From Bradyrhizobium sp. LMTR 3 (GTDB lineage Bacteria > Pseudomonadota > Alphaproteobacteria > Rhizobiales > Xanthobacteraceae): a DNA stretch of 64,000 bases. The notes under the pieces were generated by a model. The model was not told the origin of the DNA, searched no databases, and saw only the letters and a program-made list of their open reading frames with translations. The DNA lies in NCBI RefSeq assembly GCF_001693485.1, contig NZ_MAXC01000051.1, positions 186,001-250,000 on the forward strand. Direction: 5' to 3'. A program made the translations under genes and the position numbers. Positions 33,065-41,196 of the stretch are shown one piece after another; the first letter of the stretch is position 1; the number at the start of each line of letters is the position of its first letter.

Positions 33065-33082
33065 GCCATTGTGTACAATGGC
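33065..33082. promoter_or_regulatory. Palindrome upstream of the isochorismatase-permease operon
   Basis: GCCATTGTGTACAATGGC has perfect 7-base arms around TGTA and lies 55 bases before the hydrolase ATG. The core TTGTGTACAA has the TTGT/ACAA half-sites typical of GntR-family operators. No regulator gene adjoins it. Confidence 0.45.
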
Positions 33083-33347
33083 GGCTCGTGGCCGGGGGCA
33101 GTGAAATCCGTTGCATTTTCAATTTGATGATTATGGATGCGACGGCAGCCTACCCTCCGTCCGGCGCTTTCCGGACGGGCACCTGCTCATTAACTGAGCA
33201 AACCCGCAGTTGCGCCTGCGGTTCAGAGCGCAATTGAAATCGCTACGCCCAGGTCGCGACACGCCGCGAAAAAATGACCGGCGTTACAAGGTGCTTCGGT
33301 GCGCGGATTTCCGGCGTGAGGTCACGTTGGCGTTGGGCATCGCACCG
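33083..33347. other. Gene-free stretch between operon promoter and glycosidase-like gene
   Basis: No supported gene is seen. It contains a short hairpin near 33157-33180 (GTCCGGCG...CGGACGGG) and lies downstream of the minus-strand glycosidase-like gene, so it also holds that gene's 3' end. Confidence 0.4.
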
Positions 33348-34742
33348 CTACGCAGAGGCCGCCTCAACAGGTTGCGAATTCGAGCTCAGCAGCGGCGTCC
33401 CGAATGCCCGCCGCCAGACCGACAGAAAACGCGGAAACCAGGAGTGCGCGACGGCGCTCTGATAGGCCCATGTGCGATATTTGAGACCTCTTTCCGACAG
33501 AAGTTCCTGATATCCGCCGTGCGTTTCGGTCGCGCGACGGATGTCCCTCAATATATCGCGGGCGCAGGACCGGTACTTGTCAGTGCCGGAAAATTCATCG
33601 TACTCCAGCATGCGATCGGCGAACTCGACGTTAAACGTCGGCCAGCAGGAGCGCCCCTGGTAGGCCGGAGCCGCAATCTTGTGGATCATCTTGTTCTGCG
33701 GGTTATCCGTGGACACCAGGAAGTGCGACGTATCCGGGATTCGAAACCGCGGTTCGCCAAGGATTAGATCCGTCGTGGCTGCGAATAGCGCGCGTTCGCT
33801 CACCTCGCTCAGATCCCAAAATCCCTGGTGCACATTGACGAAGTCCAGGGCGACGGAAGACGCCCCCGGTTCGCTCCTGGAATCCAGGGAATGCCTGATA
33901 TGGCCATGCTTGCCGAATAACTCGAGCAGCTCCTTCTTGTACTGCGAAAGCGCGCGTCCGAGCAGCCCTTCCAGCTCGATCCGGTCGATCACCCCCAACC
34001 GTATTCCGCGCACAAAGGTCGCGTAGACGCATGCATTGGTGACGAACCGCCGGCGCTCGGCGCGGGTATCTGTCGCCGCGGAACGGGGGGCCGTTACGTC
34101 GCACAGCAAAGCTGCGAGGCCGTCGTCGTCGAACGGCTGCAACGAGCCGGCGAGTTGAAATATCGCTTTCTCCAGGTCCTTCCGATACTCGCCAAGCAAC
34201 AAGCGGCCGGCATAGGCGCCTTGCGCCATCGCCAAAAACGAAGACGGCCTTTGGTCCGCGCGCATAATCTGCTCCAGACCCGCGAGAATGCCCAGCAGCG
34301 TATCCGACGGCAGCGAGAAGTAATTGACGCCGATGTAACGGTCGTTGCCTGCGGGAACAATGGTCGTTGTGACGACATTGGCGCGGACGGCCTCCAACAT
34401 CAGCCGGACGCTCTTCTCGAGCAAACGAACCCTGCGGACAGCATCCTCGGAATCCATGATGGTCTCGGGATCGAGAACATCGGGATAGAACCAGGCAAAG
34501 TCCCGGGGATAATAGGCCGATGCGTGCGGTGCCCCCGTGACCAGAAAGGCTTCGTTCGGAGAAAAGGCATTATCGACCGAGTGCCTGTACAACTCATTGA
34601 TCCCGGCCGATGCGCGATACTTTCTCAGGAAGCGATCACCGAGAAAGTTGACAGCCTGAATACCGTTGGCGACACAGGAGGCGAACGGACCCTGGTAAAA
34701 TCGGTATTTGCGATGTGATGAAAAAGGAATGTGGCGATGCAT
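33348..34742 (-). CDS. Putative six-hairpin (alpha/alpha)6 glycosidase-like protein
   Basis: This 464-residue protein has no signal peptide. It is rich in helical segments with aromatic turns: ASAYYPRDFAWFYPDVLDP near residue 80, APAYQGRSCWPTFNVEFADRML near 370, and GGYQELLSERG followed by YRTWAYQSAVAHSWFPRF near 430. WPTFN and the late Glu-Leu-Leu/Trp-Tyr-Ser-Trp pattern resemble GH15/GH63/amylo-1,6-glucosidase barrels, where conserved acids sit at such turns. The family assignment is by eye and uncertain. It stands alone between the isochorismatase operon and the urate cluster. A LacI-like palindrome lies just upstream. Function unknown; a cytoplasmic role in storage or osmolyte sugar metabolism is one option. 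Confidence 0.5.
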   Translation of the reverse strand: MHRHIPFSSHRKYRFYQGPFASCVANGIQAVNFLGDRFLRKYRASAGINELYRHSVDNAFSPNEAFLVTGAPHASAYYPRDFAWFYPDVLDPETIMDSEDAVRRVRLLEKSVRLMLEAVRANVVTTTIVPAGNDRYIGVNYFSLPSDTLLGILAGLEQIMRADQRPSSFLAMAQGAYAGRLLLGEYRKDLEKAIFQLAGSLQPFDDDGLAALLCDVTAPRSAATDTRAERRRFVTNACVYATFVRGIRLGVIDRIELEGLLGRALSQYKKELLELFGKHGHIRHSLDSRSEPGASSVALDFVNVHQGFWDLSEVSERALFAATTDLILGEPRFRIPDTSHFLVSTDNPQNKMIHKIAAPAYQGRSCWPTFNVEFADRMLEYDEFSGTDKYRSCARDILRDIRRATETHGGYQELLSERGLKYRTWAYQSAVAHSWFPRFLSVWRRAFGTPLLSSNSQPVEAASA

Positions 34743-34758
34743 ATGAGAAACAGAGTTC

Positions 34759-34777
34759 CGTGGTTTCGATTACCACG
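34759..34777. promoter_or_regulatory. Palindrome upstream of the glycosidase-like gene
   Basis: CGTGGTTTCGATTACCACG has perfect 6-base arms around 7 bases and lies 17 bases upstream of the start. Read on the minus strand it has a LacI-like look (GGTAATCGAAACC). The surrounding 170 bases hold no gene. Confidence 0.35.
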
Positions 34778-34915
34778 CCTTGGTACTTCAGACATCGTCG
34801 ATTCGTCTTTCTGTCAGATGAACCATGATGTCACCGCATTGTCATAAAGCGGCATGGCAGCAGCGCTCAGGTCAGCTCTTGCAAGCCCTACATCTTCTGA
34901 ACTTAGGCCTGCCGC

Positions 34916-36181
34916 CTACCCCGGCCGGAAATTCTCGATGAACCGCAGCAGCACGCGCGCGCCCGCCTCGGCATCGGCGGTCTCGACATGCTCGGCCGGG
35001 TTATGGCTGATGCCACCGCGGCAGCGCACGAACAGCATGGCGACATCGGCGATATCGATCATCGCCATGCCGTCATGCCCCGCCCCGCTCGGCAGTTCGA
35101 ACACGCCATAGCCTTCGGCCGCAACCGCTTCCGCGACCTGCGCTTTCAGCCAGGGCGCGCAGGGCACGGTGCGGTTTTCATGGGTGACGTCGATCTGCAG
35201 CGACAGCTCACGGCGCTTTGCGATCGCCTCGATCTGCCGCACGATCTCGGCGACGGCCCGCTTGCGGTGCGGATCGGCCGGCGCGCGGATGTCGAGCGTG
35301 AAGGAGACCTGCCCAGGAATGACGTTGGTCGCGCCGGGCGATGCGTTGATGACGCCGACGGTGCCGACCAGGCCGGCGCCATCGGCCTTGCAGAACTGCT
35401 CGACCGCGACGATGCATTCGGCGGCACCGGCCAGCGCATCGCGCCGCAGCGCCATCGGCACCGTGCCGGCATGGCCGGCCATGCCGGAGAGATTTGCGGC
35501 GAGCCGCGTGGCGCCCGCGATCGCCGTCACCACGCCGACCGGAATGTTTTGCTGTTCCAGCACCGGCCCCTGTTCGATGTGCAGTTCGACATAGGCATGC
35601 AGCTCGCGGCGGGTGCGCGCCGCCGCATTGATATGGCCGGGGTCGAGGCCGAATTGCACCATGGCCTCGCGCATGGTGAGGCCGTCACGGTCGCGCGCGT
35701 CGAGCACGCTTGCGTCGAAGGTTCCCGCGACCGCCCGGCTGCCGAGCAGCGTCGAGGCAAACCGCACGCCCTCCTCGTCGGCGAAACCGACGATCTCGAC
35801 CGCGAACGGCAGCCGCACGCCGCGCCGGTTCAGATCGGCGACGCAGGCGATCGCTGTGATGACCCCGAGCGGTCCGTCCCATTTGCCGGCATCGCGCACG
35901 GTGTCGTAGTGCGAGCCCAGCATCAGGCAGGGTAATCCCGGGCGATCGCCCTCGTAACGGCCGCAGACATTGCCGATCGCGTCGAGATGCGCTTCCATGC
36001 CGGCATCCCGCATCCAGGACAGAATGAGATCGGCTGCCGTGCGATGCTCAGGCGACAGGAAAACCCGCGCCAGATGCTGCGGCGTCTCGGAAATCATTCC
36101 GAGCTGATTGATACGGCTTACGATTTCATCGCCGAGCCGAGATCCCGCCGTCCCACCACTGACCGTCTGTATCTTCGTCAT
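34916..36181 (-). CDS. allC: Allantoate amidohydrolase (M20/hydantoinase-carbamoylase family)
   Basis: This 421-residue dinuclear metal amidohydrolase has its ligands in order: His in MLGSHYDTV, Asp in GKWDGPLGV, Glu in GFADEEGVRF, His in VELHIEQGP and His in GGISHNPAEH. Family relatives hydrolyse allantoate, ureidoglycolate and N-carbamoyl amino acids. The setting, 55 bases after uricase and near PuuE, argues for allantoate to ureidoglycolate with release of ammonia and CO2. The start MTKIQT at 36181 is used; the frame open upstream overlaps the uricase end without a ribosome site. Confidence 0.87.
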   Translation of the reverse strand: MTKIQTVSGGTAGSRLGDEIVSRINQLGMISETPQHLARVFLSPEHRTAADLILSWMRDAGMEAHLDAIGNVCGRYEGDRPGLPCLMLGSHYDTVRDAGKWDGPLGVITAIACVADLNRRGVRLPFAVEIVGFADEEGVRFASTLLGSRAVAGTFDASVLDARDRDGLTMREAMVQFGLDPGHINAAARTRRELHAYVELHIEQGPVLEQQNIPVGVVTAIAGATRLAANLSGMAGHAGTVPMALRRDALAGAAECIVAVEQFCKADGAGLVGTVGVINASPGATNVIPGQVSFTLDIRAPADPHRKRAVAEIVRQIEAIAKRRELSLQIDVTHENRTVPCAPWLKAQVAEAVAAEGYGVFELPSGAGHDGMAMIDIADVAMLFVRCRGGISHNPAEHVETADAEAGARVLLRFIENFRPG

Positions 36182-36236
36182 GCTGTTCCAGTGAAACGCG
36201 CCGTGAGCGGCGCCTTCCGAATTGTGAGGACGCCTT

Positions 36237-37079
36237 TTAACCCCTTCCCACCGTGCACTCAATCTGACCATGGGGCTCGTCGGTGGGCAGGAAAACGTCG
36301 TTATTGTTATCCAACCCGAAAGCCGACAGGTTCATTGGGATGAAGTGCATGTTGGGGCAGGCCATGCTGATTTCCGAGATCTCGGGCACCGCCGCCAGCG
36401 CCGCCTCGCCCATCCGGTACAGGCTGTCCTGAACGCTCATGCTGTAGGTCGTGCCGAACACTTCGAGCACGGTATCCATAATCTTCGCATTCGCCGCCGG
36501 ATAGTTCGACGGCTTGCCCGACCATTTCCAGGACGCGACCATGCTGGTCGCGCAGATCCGATCGGCGGTCTCCGGCAACGTGGTGTAGCGATCCCTGGGA
36601 TAATTCTCCCAGCCGGACTGCGTCGACTTCATGAACGAGAACCCGTCGATGCCGGAAGCCAATGTCGATGGCCCACCCCGCACGGCCGCGACCTCGACGA
36701 ACGGCCTGCCATTGTTGTCGAGCACAAAGCTGTGGGGATGCGGCTTACCGCCAAAACTCAGGCGACGCCATTTGGTCTCGTGGGCGGTGACCGCAACCGA
36801 AGCGATCTGCGGAAAGGTGTCGAGATATCGCTTCGCCAACACCTGGCAAAATTCCTCGGTGCAGAGGCCAGTGTTCTCGCGGGCGACGACATTGACGATG
36901 TTCTTGATGGTGTCGGTTGCCACCGTCGTGGAATTGTCGGCATGGGTATAGGCACGGGCAAAGTCGCCCTCCATCATTGCCTTGATGCTGAGCTGGCTGA
37001 CCTCGTGGCGGTCGCCGTCCCGGTGAATCCGCATAACCCGGACGCGGCCCTTTCCGTATCGATTCTTGATCAGCCGCAT
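36237..37079 (-). CDS. Urate oxidase (cofactor-free uricase)
   Basis: This 280-residue enzyme of two tunnelling-fold domains converts urate and oxygen to 5-hydroxyisourate. Landmarks are the N-terminal NRYGKGRVRVMRI with the catalytic-type Lys, NSTTVATDTIKNIVNVVA with the Thr of the active site near residue 50-55, GIDGFSFMKSTQSGW, the mid-protein Phe-Arg-type region YPRDRYTTLPETADRI, and the C-terminal LDNNNDVFLPTDEPHGQIE. It is divergent from the urate/xanthine permease across 196 bases holding an inverted repeat, and followed by allC. Confidence 0.93.
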   Translation of the reverse strand: MRLIKNRYGKGRVRVMRIHRDGDRHEVSQLSIKAMMEGDFARAYTHADNSTTVATDTIKNIVNVVARENTGLCTEEFCQVLAKRYLDTFPQIASVAVTAHETKWRRLSFGGKPHPHSFVLDNNGRPFVEVAAVRGGPSTLASGIDGFSFMKSTQSGWENYPRDRYTTLPETADRICATSMVASWKWSGKPSNYPAANAKIMDTVLEVFGTTYSMSVQDSLYRMGEAALAAVPEISEISMACPNMHFIPMNLSAFGLDNNNDVFLPTDEPHGQIECTVGRG

Positions 37080-37131
37080 GCCAGGAGCTCCCGTTCAATT
37101 GGATAATTTGCGGGGATTTCGGTCGCCCGGT

Positions 37132-37154
37132 AAGGTTGGATATTGAGCAACCTT
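37132..37154. promoter_or_regulatory. Inverted repeat in the uricase/permease divergent region
   Basis: Perfect 7-base arms AAGGTTG and CAACCTT are separated by nine bases. It lies 53 bases upstream of the uricase ATG and 121 bases upstream of the permease ATG. The position fits an operator controlling both urate import and oxidation; no regulator gene is present nearby. Confidence 0.45.
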
Positions 37155-37275
37155 CGTGCCACAGGGCAAGGCTTTAGGGGACGACACTTTAACGACAAGC
37201 CTTCGAGCGCAAATTCTGGCACGCGCCTTGTATCGGTCCAAACAGGCGAAGCGCCTGCAGCAGGGGAATCCGAAT

Positions 37276-38670
37276 ATGAGCAGCGAAATCCATCCGGTCG
37301 ACCAGGTTCTGCCGACGCCACGCTTGCTGGCGCTCGGCCTGCAGCACGTGCTGGTGATGTACGCCGGCGCGGTTGCCGTGCCCTTGATCATCGGCCGGGC
37401 GCTGAAGCTGCCGCCGGAAGACGTCGCCTTTCTGATCAGCGCGGATCTGTTCGCCTGCGGGATCGCTACCCTGGTGCAATGCATTGGCTTTCCCGGAGTC
37501 GGTATCCGCCTGCCGGTCATGATGGGCGTCACCTTTGCCTCCGTCAGCCCGATGCTGGCGATGGCCGCCGCGCCCGACATCGGGCTGCTCGGCATCTACG
37601 GTTCGGTCATCGCTGCCGGAATCTTCGCCATCCTTGCCGCGCCATTCATCAGCCGGATGTTGCCGCTGTTTCCGCCTGTCGTGACCGGGACGATCATCCT
37701 GGTAATCGGCATTTCGCTGATGCGGGTCGGCATCAACTGGGCCGGTGGCGGCCTGCCGACCTTGACCAAGATCGTCGACGGCGTGCCCGGCGCGTTCCCC
37801 AATCCCGGCTACGGCCAGTTACAAGGCCTCGGCATTGCATTGTTCGTGCTGCTCGTCATCCTCGGCCTGATCAAATGGGGCTCCGGTTTCGTCGCCAATG
37901 TCGCAGTGCTGCTCGGCATCGTCGCTGGCGCGATCCTCGCCGCCCTGCTCGGCGTCATGCATTTCGAAAAAGTTGCCGCGGCGCCATGGGCGGCGATCGT
38001 GCTGCCGCTACATTTCGGGGCACCGAAATTCCAGCTCGTCCCAATCATCACCATGTGCATCGTGATGATTGTGGTGATGATCGAGTCGCTCGGCATGTTC
38101 CTGGCACTTGCCGAAATCACCGGCAAGACCGTCGACCGCGATGCGCTGACCCGCGGGCTACGTGCCGATGGCGTCGGCACGTTCCTGGGTGGACTGTTCA
38201 ACACCTTTCCCTACACGTCGTTCTCGCAGAACGTCGGGCTGGTCGGCGTCACCGGGGTGCGCTCGCGCTGGGTGACCATCGCTGGCGGCGGCATTCTGCT
38301 GCTGCTGGGGCTGGTGCCAAAGATGGCGGCGCTGGTCGAGGCGGTGCCGCTGGTGGTGCTCGGCGGCGCCGGGCTCGTGATGTTCGGCATGGTGGCGGCC
38401 ACCGGCGCGCGCATCCTCACCGCGGTCGATTTCAAGAACAACCGCCATAATCTGTTCGTGGTGGCGATCTCGGTCGGATTCGGCATGATCCCGCTGGTCT
38501 CGCCGAATTTCTTCAAGAACCTGCCGCACGACCTGCACCCGCTGCTGGAGTCCGGCATCCTGCTCAGCGCGCTGGTCGCGGTGACGCTGAATGCATTCTT
38601 CAACGGCGTCGGCGGCAAGGCTGCAGCGGAGGCGGAAGCTGCAGCAGCGGCGGCAACGGCGACGCATTAG
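37276..38670 (+). CDS. Urate/xanthine permease, NCS2 family
   Basis: This 464-residue carrier has about fourteen hydrophobic segments. Motifs of the UacT/XanQ branch are GLQHVLVMYAGAVAVPLIIG in the first segment, GVRLPVMMGV-type GIRLPVMMGVTFASVSPM, the ESLGMFLALAEITGK helix with its substrate Glu, and NTFPYTSFSQNVGLVGVTGV carrying the NCS2 Gln/Asn signature. The ATG at 37276 (MSSEIHP) is the last before the first helix; it is preferred over far upstream ATGs lying in the regulatory region. It is divergent from uricase, and its best assigned substrate is urate or xanthine. Confidence 0.9.
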   Translation: MSSEIHPVDQVLPTPRLLALGLQHVLVMYAGAVAVPLIIGRALKLPPEDVAFLISADLFACGIATLVQCIGFPGVGIRLPVMMGVTFASVSPMLAMAAAPDIGLLGIYGSVIAAGIFAILAAPFISRMLPLFPPVVTGTIILVIGISLMRVGINWAGGGLPTLTKIVDGVPGAFPNPGYGQLQGLGIALFVLLVILGLIKWGSGFVANVAVLLGIVAGAILAALLGVMHFEKVAAAPWAAIVLPLHFGAPKFQLVPIITMCIVMIVVMIESLGMFLALAEITGKTVDRDALTRGLRADGVGTFLGGLFNTFPYTSFSQNVGLVGVTGVRSRWVTIAGGGILLLLGLVPKMAALVEAVPLVVLGGAGLVMFGMVAATGARILTAVDFKNNRHNLFVVAISVGFGMIPLVSPNFFKNLPHDLHPLLESGILLSALVAVTLNAFFNGVGGKAAAEAEAAAAAATATH

Positions 38671-38683
38671 TGTGGATGAGGCC

Positions 38684-38793
38684 GTAGGGTGGGCAAAGGC
38701 GCCCTTGCGCCGTGCCCACCATCAACGATTTCATCTGGAAATGGTGGGCACGCTTCGCTTTGCCCACCCTACAAACTACTTTGTCCACCCTAC
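38684..38793. repeat. Intergenic inverted repeat (GTAGGGTGGGCAAAG family), copy 2
   Basis: GTAGGGTGGGCAAAGGCGC...GTGCCCACCAT faces ATGGTGGGCACG...CTTTGCCCACCCTAC, ending at 38772. An extra partial right end (TTTGTCCACCCTAC) follows at 38780-38793. It lies between two convergent genes of the urate cluster. Confidence 0.78.
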
Positions 38794-38807
38794 AAACTAC
38801 GAAGTGA

Positions 38808-39689
38808 TTAGCTCCCGCGGTAGGTCGCATAGCTCCAGGGCGTCACGAGCAGCGGCACGTGGAGATGGCCTTCGGGATCGCTCACCGAGAAGTGCAAGGG
38901 AATTCGATCGAGAAACGGTGGGTCTGAGGTCGGCACATTACGGCCGGCAAAATAGTCACCGACGCGAAACATGAGTTCGTAGCGGCCGATCGGCACTGGC
39001 CGGCCGCCGATCAATGGCTGATCGGTGCGGCCGTCGCTGTTGGTCACGGCGCGCGCCACGACGCGGCTCTGCCCTAGATCGGACAGTTCGGTGAGCTCGA
39101 TCGATATCCCCGCCGCGGGCCTGCCGCTGTGCGTATCCAGCACATGGGTCGACAGCCGGCCATGCACCGGCAGCCGGTCCTCGGAAGCCACGAGCTGGTC
39201 GAGGCGCAGCGCCGCAATCCGGCAAATCTCCACGACTGAAGTCCGCATCTCTGCTTTCGCGTCGTTCGGCAGGCGGCGCTCGAAATCACGCAGGATGGAA
39301 TCGCGGGTGCGGCGGCGAACGCAGACGATATAGGGAAAGCCGAACTTGGCACGGTAGGCGCTGTTGGCGCGCTCGAAGGCTTCATATTCGGCATCCGACA
39401 GCCGATCGAGGCCGACGCTGTCCTGTTCGGCGGAAGATTCCGCGGTGAGGCCTGTGGCGCGCTGGGTCTTGTTGGCGAGGTCGGGGTGCGCCCGGATTAG
39501 CGTCATCAGCGTTTCGTCCGGCGCGCGGTCGACCGCAGCCGTCATTGCCGCGAACAGCGCGCCGATGCCTGCGAACGGCCGCCGCACGGCCGCCGCTTCG
39601 GCCACCCACGGTGAATGCTCGAAAATATTGCCGAGCGCGGCGACGAAATCATCCTTGCTGTAATAATTTAGATCGGAAAGCTTCAACAT
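38808..39689 (-). CDS. Fused OHCU decarboxylase / 5-hydroxyisourate hydrolase
   Basis: This 293-residue bifunctional protein carries steps two and three of urate breakdown in one chain. Residues about 1-168 are OHCU decarboxylase (UraD): LIRAHPDLANKTQ with the catalytic His, the SSAEQDSVGLDRLS segment and FGFPYIVCVRRRTRDSIL. From about residue 172 comes the transthyretin-like hydrolase (UraH): GRLSTHVLDTHSGRPAAG with its His, TNSDGRTDQPL and the terminal hallmark HVPLLVTPWSYATYRGS. The start MLKLSDLNYY at 39689 is 10 bases after the puuE stop. Gene order here is 5-hydroxyisourate hydrolase last in the chain, first in the pathway. Confidence 0.92.
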   Translation of the reverse strand: MLKLSDLNYYSKDDFVAALGNIFEHSPWVAEAAAVRRPFAGIGALFAAMTAAVDRAPDETLMTLIRAHPDLANKTQRATGLTAESSAEQDSVGLDRLSDAEYEAFERANSAYRAKFGFPYIVCVRRRTRDSILRDFERRLPNDAKAEMRTSVVEICRIAALRLDQLVASEDRLPVHGRLSTHVLDTHSGRPAAGISIELTELSDLGQSRVVARAVTNSDGRTDQPLIGGRPVPIGRYELMFRVGDYFAGRNVPTSDPPFLDRIPLHFSVSDPEGHLHVPLLVTPWSYATYRGS

Positions 39690-39699
39690 CGATGCCGGC

Positions 39700-40638
39700 C
39701 TATCCGATATCGAAAGCGCTATCGGCAAGATGCGACAGGTTGGCGTGCCAGTGCTGCGCGATCTGCAGCCGCGTCGGCACCCAGACGCGCTCGTGGTTTC
39801 CGATGTAGTCGAGAAACCGCATCAGCGCCGCCGCGCGGCCGGGGCGGCCGACGACCCGGCAATGCAGGCCGACCGACATCATCTTCGGCGCGCTCTCACC
39901 TTCCGCATAAAGAACGTCAAAACTGTCCTTGAGGTAGGTGAAGAATTCATCGCCGCCGCCAAAGCCCTGCGCGTTGACAAAGCGCATGTCGTTGGCGTCG
40001 AGCGTATAGGGGATCACCAGATGCGGCTTTGAGCCGCGCGACTTGATCCAGTACGGCAAGTCGTCGGCATAGGAGTCGCAGAGATAAAGCAGGCCGCCGG
40101 CCTCCATCAGAAGCCTTAAGGTGTTGATCGAAGATCGTCCGGTGTACCAGCCGAGCGGGCGCTGCCCCGTCGCCTCGGTGTGGACGCGGATCGCCGCCGC
40201 GATCTCGGTGCGCTCCTCGGTTTCAGACATGTCCTTGTGCTCGATCCATCGCAGGCTGTGGCTGGCGATGTCCCAGCCGGACTCCTTCATGGCAGCGACC
40301 ACATCCGGGTTTCGCTTCAACGCCTTGGCGACGCCGAAAACGGTGACCGGCAGATTGCGTTCGGTGAACATCCGCCACAGCCGCCAGAAGCCGGCGCGCG
40401 AGCCATATTCGAACATCGACTCGATGTTGGCATGGCGCTGTCCGGGCCAGGGCTGCGCACCCAGCACGTCTGACAAAAAAGCCTCCGAGGCGCGATCGCC
40501 GTCGAGAACATTGTTCTCGCCGCCTTCCTCGAAATTAACCACGAACTGCACCACAACCCGCGCGTTGCCCGGCCACTTCGGATCGGGCGGGTTGCGCCCG
40601 TAGCCGCGAAAGTCGCGCGGGTAAGCCGGCGCCGCCAT
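39700..40638 (-). CDS. puuE: Allantoinase, polysaccharide-deacetylase type
   Basis: This 312-residue cofactor-free allantoinase of the PuuE group opens YPRDFRGYGRNPPDPKWPG, which is diagnostic. Then come VQFVVNFEEGGENNVLDGD (where true deacetylases have a metal-binding Asp-Asp), EYGSRAGFWRLWRMF, DIASHSLRWIEHK and PLGWYTGRSS. It converts allantoin to allantoate. Its ATG at 40638 lies two bases after the DUF3830 stop (TGA-TC-ATG), and the fused UraD-UraH gene follows after 10 bases, so the three form one tight operon. Confidence 0.93.
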   Translation of the reverse strand: MAAPAYPRDFRGYGRNPPDPKWPGNARVVVQFVVNFEEGGENNVLDGDRASEAFLSDVLGAQPWPGQRHANIESMFEYGSRAGFWRLWRMFTERNLPVTVFGVAKALKRNPDVVAAMKESGWDIASHSLRWIEHKDMSETEERTEIAAAIRVHTEATGQRPLGWYTGRSSINTLRLLMEAGGLLYLCDSYADDLPYWIKSRGSKPHLVIPYTLDANDMRFVNAQGFGGGDEFFTYLKDSFDVLYAEGESAPKMMSVGLHCRVVGRPGRAAALMRFLDYIGNHERVWVPTRLQIAQHWHANLSHLADSAFDIG

Positions 40639-40640
40639 GA

Positions 40641-41054
40641 TCAGACTTCCTCGAAGCGGATCTTCTGCGCGCCCTTCCACAGTACGGTCTTGCCGAATGC
40701 GGTCAGGTTCTCCAGCCCCGAAGTCAGGGTGATGAAGTGATTGCCGGCGAGCTGGCCCATCTTGCTCGCAAAGTGCACGCCGCCATAGGCCAGCAGGATT
40801 TCGGTCTCGCTGATGCCGCCGGGATAAAGAATGATCTGGCCGGGCGCGGGATAGCTGGTGTGGTTCTCGTAGGAGACGCCGAAATCGAGATCGCCGAGCG
40901 GCATCCAGACACCCTCGCCGCTCCAGCGGACATGGATCGCCTGGCTCTCGAACGGCATCGCCTTGCGAAAGGCGGCGACCGTCTTCGGCGCCAGTTGCTC
41001 CTCGAAGCGGGCCTGGAAAGTAAATTCACCGGCGCGGACAATCAGTTGGCTCAT
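40641..41054 (-). CDS. DUF3830 family protein
   Basis: This 137-residue protein of the DUF3830 family has a cyclophilin-like beta fold by family knowledge. Visible segments are APKTVAAFRKAMPFESQAIHVRWSGEGVWMPLG (guide), YENHTSYPAPGQIILYPGG and EILLAYGGVHFASKMGQLAGNHF. There is no signal peptide. It is the first gene of the operon that continues with puuE (two-base gap) and the UraD-UraH fusion. The coupling implies a role in purine breakdown, perhaps binding or isomerising a ring intermediate, but no function is established that I can cite. Confidence 0.85.
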   Translation of the reverse strand: MSQLIVRAGEFTFQARFEEQLAPKTVAAFRKAMPFESQAIHVRWSGEGVWMPLGDLDFGVSYENHTSYPAPGQIILYPGGISETEILLAYGGVHFASKMGQLAGNHFITLTSGLENLTAFGKTVLWKGAQKIRFEEV

Positions 41055-41196
41055 CGATCTCTTCTTCTGGATATAGGTGAGGACGTGGTTCAGCCGTATC
41101 CATTACAGCCCGAACAAGCGGACGCAAGGCCGATTCCGGTCCTCTTCGGCAGTTTCGGCGAGGACATCGGAGCCGGGAATTCGTCCTGTGCAGGAG

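Noticed and set aside
33210..33767. 185-residue plus-strand frame near the glycosidase-like gene
   Set aside because: Most of it is antisense to the 464-residue minus-strand gene and shows no domain or ribosome site.
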